A stretch of DNA of 64,000 bases from UBA5614 sp963667535 (GTDB lineage Bacteria > Cloacimonadota > Cloacimonadia > Cloacimonadales > Cloacimonadaceae), in the NCBI GenBank assembly GCA_963667535.2, contig CAXXDU010000002.1, positions 496,001-560,000 on the forward strand, written 5' to 3'. This document shows, one piece after another, positions 27,986 to 35,615 of the stretch. The position numbers were made by a program, and so were the translations under genes. How positions within the stretch are numbered: the stretch's first letter is position 1; each line of letters begins with the position of its first letter. The notes under the pieces are model-generated. The model was not told the origin of the DNA and ran no database searches. It saw nothing but the letters and a program-made list of their open reading frames with translations.

Positions 27986-28009
27986 GTCATCCTGAGTTTG
28001 TCAAAGGAC
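27986..28009. repeat. R5 repeat copy
   Basis: GTCATCCTGAGTTTGTCAAA (27986-28005) and the following GGAC match, in inverted orientation, the sequence at 33523-33546 (GTCCTTCGACAAGCTCAGGA...), with a few differences. It lies in the 27855-28392 gap between divergent genes. Apart from the promoter candidate below, nothing else is recognised in the gap. Confidence 0.5.
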
Positions 28010-28124
28010 ATGCTGTTTTATAGAAGTTCCTGTTCCTTACACATTATTCTCAGGATTATCAGTTGCAGCACCCCTTGTTCATGTATTCTATTTGCATATA
28101 ATACTATAAGATACAGACAAGCTG

Positions 28125-28153
28125 TTGACCATTTTATGCAAAAACTGTACTAT
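28125..28153 (+). promoter_or_regulatory. Promoter candidate for the TolC-like gene
   Basis: TTGACC (28125-28130), a 17-bp spacer and TACTAT (28148-28153), followed by TATATATA. It would give a leader of roughly 230 bases before the ATG at 28393. Confidence 0.35.
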
Positions 28154-28392
28154 ATATATAGAAGAAACAATTATCATTGAAAACTAGGCTTTATGGGAGG
28201 ATTATGAAGTGCCTTGGTTGGGTAAGGCATCATTTAGTAATTGCTAAGCGCAATCAGACACATGCGTCTATGTTTCAACAGGGCATAATCAGGATAAGTT
28301 CCGCGATTCGTATATCTACATTCACATATATATCCGGTCTTTTTAATATTTCAAATTTGCACAGCTTAAACAGCGTGTCACGGGAGGTACCA

Positions 28393-29823
28393 ATGAGAAA
28401 ACATATTTTCCTTATTCTTCTGCTAATGGCTGGGTTAATCTCGCTCTACTCCAAACCTCTGAGCTTGGACGAACTGATTAAAGCAGGTTTGGACAATGCT
28501 TACAGTCTCAAAGAGAAAGAAATATTAGTAACGAATTCAAGACTAGGCGTCAAATCAGCTGCCTGGGATTTCCTGCCATCTGCGGATGTTTCAGCCTGTC
28601 GGGAAAATGAAGATGGAGAATATTCCAGCAGCGGTAAACTGGAAATAGCCAAGGACATCGAATTGGAGGACTCAGATTATTTTAATTACCAACAAGCACA
28701 GTTGGACAAATCTATAGCCGATCTCAATTGGCAACAAACCAGAAAAGAAATTGTCTTTCAAATCTATTCCGCTTGGTTGGATTGGAGCAAAACAACTCAG
28801 GAAGAAAAAATTCTGAGAGAGTACGAAGAAAAATTAGTAACAATAAAGCGTGATTTTGAGAAGGCACAGAGTCCATTACTTGATGATAAAAAGGATTTGG
28901 AAGCTCAATCGGCGGCGAAAATGGATTCTTTAGAAGCATCCGACAAAGAAGCCGGAACATCAGGGAAGAAACTTGACATAGTAAGAAACAGATATAAGAT
29001 GATACAGGGCAGATTAGCCAATGTTAATGATTCGATTAGTTTTGTTTCGACCAAATTAAACACCATATTTTACAATTTATTACAGAATGATGTTAGTAAA
29101 ACCAAGGTTGATTTGGAGAAAGCAGAAAGAGTAAACGCACTGAAAAAGCAAAGAGCGGAACTGTTTAACCTTATAGGGCTTACCGATAAGGGTGAAGATA
29201 TTGAAATAGCTAGTACACTTTTGGATCCAAGTTTCACTTTCAAACAATCATCAAAAGAGTCTTTATTTATTACCAAATCAAATACAGATTTACGAAAAGC
29301 TCAATTGGAATTGCTACAAAAGAAAATCGGGCTTTATCCCACCCTTAAACTATCAGGTAACTATGGCCAGAGTTCTGAGAATAATGACATTTTCAAATTT
29401 GCTGATTATGATAAGAGCTACACATTTTCCATGGGTTTAAGCTGGTCATTGTGGTCACCCTGGACCAAAGCAAGCAATTATTCTCAACTGCGAAACGAAG
29501 TATTTTTGAAAGAGTTAGAACTGAGTGAAAACCAGAGAGTTTTGTCTCTGGACCTGCAAAAATTACAGGATGAATGGGATTATTTAAAAGAAACCCTAAA
29601 ATTGTACACAAACATAGAAGATAAAGCCAGAACAAGTATACTACATGTAAAAGAATCATTCCGATATAGTGATTTAAGCACTGTTGAATTTGCCGGTATC
29701 AAAGATAATGCTGAAGATGAAAAAGATGCCAAACTAGAGATAAACAGGATTAGGTTTGAAATGCAAAAGAAAGTCCAGGAATGGAATCTGCTGAATTCCT
29801 TGCCGGTTCTGGACAAATATTAA
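28393..29823 (+). CDS. TolC-like outer membrane protein with a long charged coiled-coil segment
   Basis: A 476-residue protein starting at ATG 28393 (MRKHIFLILLLMAG), chosen because GGGAGGT lies just upstream and a signal peptide follows at once; an open frame extends 72 codons further upstream without such signals. The mature N-terminus KPLSLDELIKAGLDNAYSLK and the C-terminal half (LRKAQLELLQKKIGLYPTLKLSG, SYTFSMGLSWSLWSPW) follow the TolC plan. The middle (about residues 130-275) is unusually rich in Lys, Asp and Glu and looks like an extended coiled coil. No adaptor or pump gene is adjacent, so the partner is unknown. Confidence 0.75.
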   Translation: MRKHIFLILLLMAGLISLYSKPLSLDELIKAGLDNAYSLKEKEILVTNSRLGVKSAAWDFLPSADVSACRENEDGEYSSSGKLEIAKDIELEDSDYFNYQQAQLDKSIADLNWQQTRKEIVFQIYSAWLDWSKTTQEEKILREYEEKLVTIKRDFEKAQSPLLDDKKDLEAQSAAKMDSLEASDKEAGTSGKKLDIVRNRYKMIQGRLANVNDSISFVSTKLNTIFYNLLQNDVSKTKVDLEKAERVNALKKQRAELFNLIGLTDKGEDIEIASTLLDPSFTFKQSSKESLFITKSNTDLRKAQLELLQKKIGLYPTLKLSGNYGQSSENNDIFKFADYDKSYTFSMGLSWSLWSPWTKASNYSQLRNEVFLKELELSENQRVLSLDLQKLQDEWDYLKETLKLYTNIEDKARTSILHVKESFRYSDLSTVEFAGIKDNAEDEKDAKLEINRIRFEMQKKVQEWNLLNSLPVLDKY

Positions 29824-29888
29824 TTAATCAAAGCGGACTATGCCAAACAATCGCATGGAAGTAGTGTAGTTCCGTTAGCAGTCTTATA

Positions 29889-29979
29889 GTGTAACGCATA
29901 CACAATGGTTGTTGAGTTGTACCTTGATGGGAACCAATAGGTACAGCAAACCAGGAAGGTTGCGTTACACTTTTTTTTT
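29889..29979 (+). terminator. Large structured terminator behind the TolC-like gene
   Basis: The outer stem GTGTAACGCA (29889-29898) pairs perfectly with TGCGTTACAC (29961-29970) and is followed directly by nine T. Inside are further matching arms (TGGTT with AACCA, and TGTACCT with AGGTACA), so about 80 bases can fold into one long hairpin with internal loops. This is larger than a normal terminator. It lies 65 bp after the stop. Confidence 0.7.
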
Positions 29980-30003
29980 ATCACCTTTCCACCAGAAGGG
30001 CGT

Positions 30004-30350
30004 CGTTCCTGCGCCGTAGGTTACCTGCCTCAGGTGACTAAAATCAGATTATCCAGTACCTTAAGAAGCGTAACGCATGTCATTCTGAGCCGTCATTCCT
30101 GCGAAGGCAGGAACTGCCCTCGACAACAGGGTTCCCTTAATCTATCTGATTTTGGGATGTGCTATCGGGGGAAGGACAAAGCCTGGCAACTTGTGGCACG
30201 GACACTCTTGTCCGTGGAAATTCAACTCACGGACAGGAGTGTCCGTGCCACTTATCCGAGTAGCACAAGACATGTAAACTCCTGTTTGGTCAAGCGAGGC
30301 GCATAACCTACGATTTTGGACACGTGAGGCACGTATCCTACGATGCAGGA
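30004..30350. repeat. Mosaic of R3 and R4 repeats
   Basis: Most of the gap 29980-30434 is repeats. An R3 half (30004-30013) precedes an R4 unit at 30014-30045 (stem ACCTG/CAGGT). An R3 palindrome lies at 30091-30113. Two inverted R4 units follow at 30284-30313 (stem ATGCG/CGCTT, one mismatch) and 30314-30343 (stem ACGTG/CACGT). In the last copy the outer arms are also changed together, GGA/TCC instead of GGT/ACC. Confidence 0.75.
30193..30251. repeat. 59-bp inverted repeat with 24-bp arms
   Basis: The left arm 30193-30216 starts GTGGCACGGACACTC and continues TTGTCCGTG. The right arm 30228-30251 is its reverse complement except for one G-T pair. The loop is 11 bases. Each arm is itself palindromic (CACGGACA with TGTCCGTG), so two alternative folds exist. 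It holds no gene and resembles a miniature mobile or REP-type element. Confidence 0.8.
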
Positions 30351-30377
30351 ATGCAAGATTCACATCGGTAATTATTC

Positions 30378-30407
30378 TTGACAAATAAAGTTAACTGATT
30401 TGATTAT
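30378..30407 (+). promoter_or_regulatory. Promoter candidate for the lipoprotein gene
   Basis: TTGACA at 30378-30383 and GATTAT at 30402-30407 with an 18-bp spacer, about 28 bp before the start codon. The -35 is perfect and the -10 is moderate. Confidence 0.4.
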
Positions 30408-30434
30408 TGTTTTACAATGTAGCAAGGGGTTATG

Positions 30435-31145
30435 ATGAAATTCCTGATACTGATATTTGCTTGTATGGTATTGAGCGGGTGTGTTTATCTTGATATGTCG
30501 ATGCTGGATTCAGCAGAACCTTTACAGATGGGTAAGCCTTCAGCCCAGGCTTATCTGGGACAAGGTATTGATATTGATACAGCGGTATTTATCCAGGGTA
30601 TTGACTATGATGAGAATTATCAGCCTGAATCAACTGAACATGCCAGCGGTGGAGGTGTACAGGGTTATAAGGGAGCTATCGGTCTGGGAGGAGATTTTGA
30701 ACTCGGGCTGAAGTCATGGCTTGGAGAAGGCAGAGGTTATAAAGTAAATTTAAAGAAAAGATTCTATCATCAGGACAGTATATCCGTGTCAATCAGTCCG
30801 GCAGTTTATCAGCTTGATAAAAAAGGTGATGAAGAAAGATATCTGTATGGCTGGGAAATCCCTTTAATGGTTACATACAAGCCTGCAAAGTTTCTGTCCG
30901 GAACCTTGCAGGTGCATTATAATGTCGATAATTACACCCGCGAGTATGGTGATGTAAATGGATTTAACTACAAGTCCAAGGGTCAATACCGGCTTGAGCA
31001 TGTTGGTGTAATCGGAGGAGTAAAAATTTCCGCATCAATTATCAGTATCTATAGTGAGCTTGGGGTTGAACGGATTGATGCGGTCAATGGTCCTGTTACC
31101 TATGTACCGGTCGGAGCCTGGGGTATCAGTATCGAATTATTCTAA
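30435..31145 (+). CDS. Lipoprotein, possible outer-membrane-associated, unknown function
   Basis: About 236 residues with a short signal peptide and lipobox (VLSGC, Cys16 counted from the second ATG). Two adjacent ATGs (30432, 30435) are possible; AAGGGG ends five bases before the second. The mature part alternates polar and hydrophobic residues with Tyr and Gly (IGLGGDFELGLKSWLGEGRGY, HVGVIGGVKISASIISIYSELG), a pattern often seen in barrel or beta-sandwich proteins. No family was recognised. A DUF4234 gene follows 64 bp downstream and may be co-transcribed. Confidence 0.7.
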   Translation: MKFLILIFACMVLSGCVYLDMSMLDSAEPLQMGKPSAQAYLGQGIDIDTAVFIQGIDYDENYQPESTEHASGGGVQGYKGAIGLGGDFELGLKSWLGEGRGYKVNLKKRFYHQDSISVSISPAVYQLDKKGDEERYLYGWEIPLMVTYKPAKFLSGTLQVHYNVDNYTREYGDVNGFNYKSKGQYRLEHVGVIGGVKISASIISIYSELGVERIDAVNGPVTYVPVGAWGISIELF

Positions 31146-31209
31146 AGACAGATTGACAACATACCAATAGAACAGATAATGTAACTAACATAAACAGAGA
31201 GGCAAAACT

Positions 31210-32019
31210 ATGGCAGAATGGCTTTATTCACAGTACGGTCAGACCAAAGGACCAATTTCGGAAGCAAAACTAATCAATATGGTGCTCAAAGAAGAGCTTG
31301 AGCTTGATGACTATGTCATGAATCCCAAGGATGAGCTTTGGAAGAAAATCAGGGATGTGCCGCAACTTTTGGATAAGATTCATGAACCGGAAAAGGCAAT
31401 TCCTCATAAGGTGGAATTTGGAGCGAGTTTCTTTGAAGAAGGCGAGGCAAGAGCAGGCAATCAATACTTTTATATTCCCATTCAGCGTTTAATAATAATG
31501 ACCATATTTAGCGGCGGTTTGTATCAGTATTATTGGTTTTACAAACAATATACGTGTTGGGCAGATAAGCGCAGGCAATCATTGAGTCCTTCTGCCAGGA
31601 GCGGAGTATCGCTGTTCAGGATTATTACGTTATTCAGTAATATTGAAAATGACAGAGATTTGAATGCACAGGGCAGACCCGGTTTCAATGGGACGTTGCT
31701 TTTTTGGGCGTGGGCACTGATAGGCGGATCTCTAAGCGGGATTGCATATACTGAAAGCGATAATCCGATTTTGTATTATTTATTCGCAGCAATGGGATGG
31801 GCATTTGGGGTATTTTTCCTGCTGCCCGTTCAACGTTACATCAATAGGGTAAATGAAAAACTCGGCAATACCTATGAAAAGCCGGGATTCGGACACTATG
31901 TATGCATTCTTGCAGGTATAGTTATCATAATATATACAATTAATGTAAGACAGGTCTGGAAGTTGTTTAATGGACCTGCCGCAAAGCAACAAACAGAGCG
32001 TTATCCGGAATTTGAATAA
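31210..32019 (+). CDS. GYF_2-DUF4234-like membrane protein
   Basis: A 269-residue protein. Residues 1-55 form a GYF_2-type domain (WLYSQYGQTKGPISEAKLI, then LWKKIRDVPQLL). After a linker come about four hydrophobic segments near residues 95-115, 160-180, 190-215 and 235-255. The first reads RLIIMTIFSGGLYQYYWFYKQY, the pattern of DUF4234 proteins. The GYF domain would be cytoplasmic and probably binds a proline-rich peptide; the partner is unknown. An AGAGAGG-like site precedes the ATG. Confidence 0.7.
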   Translation: MAEWLYSQYGQTKGPISEAKLINMVLKEELELDDYVMNPKDELWKKIRDVPQLLDKIHEPEKAIPHKVEFGASFFEEGEARAGNQYFYIPIQRLIIMTIFSGGLYQYYWFYKQYTCWADKRRQSLSPSARSGVSLFRIITLFSNIENDRDLNAQGRPGFNGTLLFWAWALIGGSLSGIAYTESDNPILYYLFAAMGWAFGVFFLLPVQRYINRVNEKLGNTYEKPGFGHYVCILAGIVIIIYTINVRQVWKLFNGPAAKQQTERYPEFE

Positions 32020-32205
32020 TTGGGGGCAGCATCGGTATGTTATTTCAGGTGTAGAATCCTAATGCCCGAAAAGATGCTTAGACATCTGATTAGATATATC
32101 GGCATTCTTTAAACTATTCCTAATGCTCATAATGACATAAACCTGGATTTCTCAATAGCATATCTAAGTATGTACGTGGCATCGTTCATTTCATTTATCA
32201 AGCTA

Positions 32206-32694
32206 CTAATATATTATAACATGGATACTATTTGTAGCATCATGTATTATCTTAACCCAAATCAGGGTATTGATTGCACATCCTGTTACGCTGCCAAGTA
32301 ATGCGCCCTTTTTGTTTAGTGAGATGGATTGCTTTCTATACCCTTTGTTGTATTCCGCTTGATCATACAATTCTGGTGTAGATTTAAGTTTGGGCTTGTG
32401 ATGCTTTGCCAAATTATATGACCCAATCGCACCAATAAGCCCCAAAACCGTTCCTCCTGCCAGTCCCGTTAAGAAAAAGCCGGTTGGATCATGCATGCTC
32501 GAACCTGCTTCCATACCCATTTTGTAAGATTGTTTAGCTATAATTTTATCACTTTCATAATCTTGAACTTGCGAGCTATTCTCTGCTAGTAGATATGCGG
32601 GAATAGTGTTGTTGACCGGAGCATCTGAGACCTTTTGACAAATCAGGATAGAAAACATGCATAGCATTAAAAGAATTAGTAGATTTAATCTCAT
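32206..32694 (-). CDS. Small secreted or membrane protein with glycine-zipper-like segment
   Basis: A 162-residue protein with an N-terminal hydrophobic signal (residues 2-18). A polar region is followed by a glycine-rich membrane segment (FLTGLAGGTVLGLIGAIGSY, near residues 73-92). A second weaker hydrophobic segment (GALLGSVTGCAINTLIWVKI) lies near 130-148. The two glycine-zipper-like stretches suggest membrane insertion. No family recognised. It starts one base after the AlkD-like gene ends on the same strand, so it is probably co-transcribed with it. Confidence 0.6.
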   Translation of the reverse strand: MRLNLLILLMLCMFSILICQKVSDAPVNNTIPAYLLAENSSQVQDYESDKIIAKQSYKMGMEAGSSMHDPTGFFLTGLAGGTVLGLIGAIGSYNLAKHHKPKLKSTPELYDQAEYNKGYRKQSISLNKKGALLGSVTGCAINTLIWVKIIHDATNSIHVIIY

Positions 32695-32695
32695 T

Positions 32696-33412
32696 TTATA
32701 TTGTTCCTTTTAAAAAGCCCTGTCTAATATCTTCATCAAACTTTTCTATAGCATAGCGCAGCATAGTTCGTGGCATGGTTTTGTAGTGCTTTTTGAGGAA
32801 ATCATATTCAACCTGATAATTTCTGTTGCCAAGCTCTCTCAGCATCCAGCCTACAGCTTTGTGAATCAGGTCATGCTTGTGATGCAGTAGCTTTTCTGCC
32901 AGGACAAGTGTAGTTTGGTAATGTCCTTTTCTGATAAAATGATACGTGGCAATAACTGCTATGCGTTGCTTCCAGAGATGCTTTTCATCAGCCAGTTTAA
33001 TCAGGAAGTCATGCTGTTTATCCATAAACCAGGGTCCCAAAATGAAATGTGCACTGCTATCCACTAAATCCCAGTTATTAACATAATCCATGTGATTGAG
33101 ATAGACGTTGACGATAGCTTCTTTTTCGCTTATATCTTTACACTTTGAAAATCTCAGTACCAACATCATTAATGTAGTCAGACGTATCTCATGAAAAGGA
33201 TTTTCCAAAAGGGAGGACAATTCATCCAGACTGAGTAATTTGTAGTATTCTTTGGAAAGCGCTCTCTGAACAGGAACAGAGATGCTCAGAAACCGGTCTC
33301 CTTCGCCATATCCACCGGGATAAGCCTGATAGAATTTTGCCTTCCCTGCTACATTGGCTGGATTACCAAGGGCAGTAATCTTTTCAATGAACTCATCTAA
33401 TTTTTTAGACAT
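32696..33412 (-). CDS. AlkD-like DNA alkylation repair protein
   Basis: A 238-residue all-helical protein of the AlkD/HEAT-like DNA glycosylase family. Typical segments are RFLSISVPVQRALSKEYY near 45-60, HEIRLTTLMMLVLRFSK near 75-90, NNWDLVDSSAHFILGPW near 115-130 and HKAVGWMLRELGNRN near 185-200. AlkD removes alkylated bases by flipping out the backbone; the Trp and Asp in NNWDLVD fit the active region. It is followed on the same strand by a small membrane protein gene, with no evident functional link. Confidence 0.9.
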   Translation of the reverse strand: MSKKLDEFIEKITALGNPANVAGKAKFYQAYPGGYGEGDRFLSISVPVQRALSKEYYKLLSLDELSSLLENPFHEIRLTTLMMLVLRFSKCKDISEKEAIVNVYLNHMDYVNNWDLVDSSAHFILGPWFMDKQHDFLIKLADEKHLWKQRIAVIATYHFIRKGHYQTTLVLAEKLLHHKHDLIHKAVGWMLRELGNRNYQVEYDFLKKHYKTMPRTMLRYAIEKFDEDIRQGFLKGTI

Positions 33413-33431
33413 GTGCTATTCCTTTATTTTT

Positions 33432-33764
33432 TGTCATTCCTGCGCAGGCAGGAATCGTGCTTAGGTCATTTCGTTTGGGCAAGCGAGGGCGCTTATCCTA
33501 CGATTGTCATTCCTGCGAGGCTGTCCTTCGACAAGCTCAGGATGACCAGCTTGGGTGGGAATAGCTGGAGCTCAAAATTCCCACGTCAAGTGAAAGATTG
33601 ACAGCATTGTAAAGAGAATTTCGGACTTCAGCTAAAACCTTTACAGATAACGCATCCCGAAGTCCGATTTGCCCAAACACAATGATGTCTGCTAAAAGCT
33701 AATAAGGGCAAATTGAACTCCGGCAATGCTTTTCCTTTAAGCCTTTGCGTCTTTGTGGTTAAAA
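33432..33764. repeat. Mosaic of R3, R4, R5 and R2 repeats
   Basis: The gap 33413-33758 contains an R3 palindrome (33432-33456; ATTCCTGC GCAG GCAGGAAT), an inverted R4 unit (33473-33503; stem AAGCG/CGCTT), another R3 half (33505-33519), an R5 copy (33523-33546; GTCCTTCGACAAGCTCAGGA...), and an R2 repeat (about 33735-33764). The R2 copy, read on the minus strand, runs straight on from the fhs stop codon. The part 33550-33730 shows nothing recognisable. Confidence 0.7.
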
Positions 33765-35429
33765 AAGCCCGCTGATATTGCCATCATGCTCAACGTCTAT
33801 TACTTCAGCAGAAGGATGTTTCGGTAGTCCCGGCATACGCATGATTTCGCCTGTAATAGGAACCAGAAATCCTGCTCCAGAAGATATGAGTATTTCCCTG
33901 ACTGTGACGAGGAAATCTTTTGGTCTGCCCAGCAGTTCAGGATTATCGGATAAAGACTTCTGTGTTTTGGCAATGCAGATGGGCAGTTTATCAAAACCAT
34001 ACTTATTTATCTTTTTCAGGTCGGCTTTGGCATCGGCAGTATAATCAACCTTTTGTGCACCGTAAACTTCAGAAGCAATTCTAAATATCTTCTCTTCAAC
34101 AGGTTGATTCCAGTCATAGAGAGATGTAAGATTACACACTTCTTTATCAACCATATTGACTACATGCTGAGCTACTTCAATGCCGCCTTCTCCACCTTTG
34201 GCATGGAAATCTGCAATGGAAACATCAAAGCCCTGAGAAATACAGAATTGCTTAACGATATTCAGTTCTTCATCAGTATCTGTTCCAAAACGGTTGATAG
34301 CAACGATGGACTTCATGCCAAATTTATGAATATTCTCCAGATGTTTGGCGAGATTGGGGAGACCTGCTTCTACCGCTTGCGGATTAGGAATAGCTATGTC
34401 TTTGAGTTTAACTCCGCCATGCATTTTAAGAGCGCGGACAGTTGCAACCAATACCACTGCATCAGTGCAGAACTGTCCATATTTGCAGACCAGGTCAAAG
34501 AATTTCTCTGCTCCCAGGTCAAAGCCAAAACCTGCTTCTGTAACGACATATTCGCTTAAACGCAAAGCTGTCTTAGTAGCAAGGATACTATTGGCACCCT
34601 GGGCAATATTGGCAAAAGGTCCACCATGCACAAAAGCCGGGGTGTTTTCTATCGTCTGGACAATATTGGGTTTGAGAGCATCTTTAAGCAGAGCGGCAAT
34701 CGCTCCTTCATAACCAAGCTGAGCTACTTTAACGGGTTCACCGTCATAAGTGAAGCCAATAGTGATGTTGCTGATACGCTCTTTGAGTTCATCCATGTTA
34801 TTGGACAGACAGAGAATTGCCATGATTTCACTGGCGGGTGTAATATCAAAGCCGTCTTCCCTGGGAAAGCCCTGTTTGCTGCCGCCCAGACCGATAACTA
34901 TCTTGCGGAGCATGCGGTCATTGACATCAAGTACACGCTTCCATGTTACACGGCGAGGGTCTATCTTAAGTTCATTGTCATAATAGATGTGATTATCAAG
35001 TAAGGCAGCCAAAGTGTTATTTGCAGCTGTGATGGCATGAAAATCTCCTGTAAAGTGCAGATTTATGTCTTCCATCGGTAAAACCTGAGACCAACCGCCA
35101 CCTGCTGCACCGCCTTTCATACCAAATACCGGACCAAGAGAAGGTTCACGTATTGCAACTGTAGCTTTCTTGCCTATGCGGTTCAAAGCCTGTGCCAGAC
35201 CGATGGAAGTTGTTGTCTTGCCCTCACCTGCCGGGGTCGGTGTAATTGCTGAAACGAGTATTAATTTGCCATGAGGATTATCCTGAATTCTTTCCATGGT
35301 TGAATATCTGACTTTTGCTTTGTAATTGCCATATAAATCAATATCCTCAGCAGAAAGACCAAGTGTGGCTGCAATGTCAGTGATGGGTTTGAGTTTTACT
35401 TGATGTGCAATCTCTAAATCTGAAAGCAT
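33759..35429 (-). CDS. fhs: Formate--tetrahydrofolate ligase
   Basis: A 556-residue enzyme making 10-formyl-THF from formate, THF and ATP. The nucleotide-binding loop ITPTPAGEGKTTTSIGLAQ lies near residue 62. Other family blocks are EPSLGPVFGMKGGAAGGG near 95, HFTGDFHAITAANN near 130, and the C-terminal LPKHPSAEVIDVEHDG before the conserved GLF end. Length is normal (about 555). GGAGG lies a few bases before the ATG. In this organism it would connect formate with C1 folate metabolism, perhaps for serine/glycine use. The stop codon coincides with the start of an R2 repeat. Confidence 0.96.
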   Translation of the reverse strand: MLSDLEIAHQVKLKPITDIAATLGLSAEDIDLYGNYKAKVRYSTMERIQDNPHGKLILVSAITPTPAGEGKTTTSIGLAQALNRIGKKATVAIREPSLGPVFGMKGGAAGGGWSQVLPMEDINLHFTGDFHAITAANNTLAALLDNHIYYDNELKIDPRRVTWKRVLDVNDRMLRKIVIGLGGSKQGFPREDGFDITPASEIMAILCLSNNMDELKERISNITIGFTYDGEPVKVAQLGYEGAIAALLKDALKPNIVQTIENTPAFVHGGPFANIAQGANSILATKTALRLSEYVVTEAGFGFDLGAEKFFDLVCKYGQFCTDAVVLVATVRALKMHGGVKLKDIAIPNPQAVEAGLPNLAKHLENIHKFGMKSIVAINRFGTDTDEELNIVKQFCISQGFDVSIADFHAKGGEGGIEVAQHVVNMVDKEVCNLTSLYDWNQPVEEKIFRIASEVYGAQKVDYTADAKADLKKINKYGFDKLPICIAKTQKSLSDNPELLGRPKDFLVTVREILISSGAGFLVPITGEIMRMPGLPKHPSAEVIDVEHDGNISGLF

Positions 35430-35529
35430 AAAACCTCCGGATGGTTATATTTAATTGATTTTGCAATAACCAACAGATACAATGAATAGTTAATATGTCA
35501 AGGAGAAGTTATTCTGAAGCATCAGATAA

Positions 35530-35563
35530 AAAAAAGCAACCAACCATAATGGTCGGTTGCTTT
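35530..35563 (-). terminator. Intrinsic terminator
   Basis: Read on the minus strand: AAGCAACCGACCA, loop TTA, TGGTTGGTTGCTT (one G-T pair), then a run of T. It lies about 55 bp after the stop of the secreted protein gene at 35616 and before the start of fhs. Confidence 0.85.
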
Positions 35564-35615
35564 CTATATTAATCACGCAACGGAAATATGCCGGCGTGAT
35601 ATAAGGGTAGTTTTG

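Noticed and set aside
27893..28392. N-terminal extension of the TolC-like protein and a separate short frame
   Set aside because: The extension lacks a ribosome binding site, and a signal peptide with GGGAGGT upstream starts at 28393; the other frame has no protein-like features.
30034..30384. Open frames on both strands in the gap after the TolC-like gene
   Set aside because: They are made entirely of R3/R4 repeats and the 59-bp inverted repeat, lack ribosome binding sites and have no protein-like pattern.
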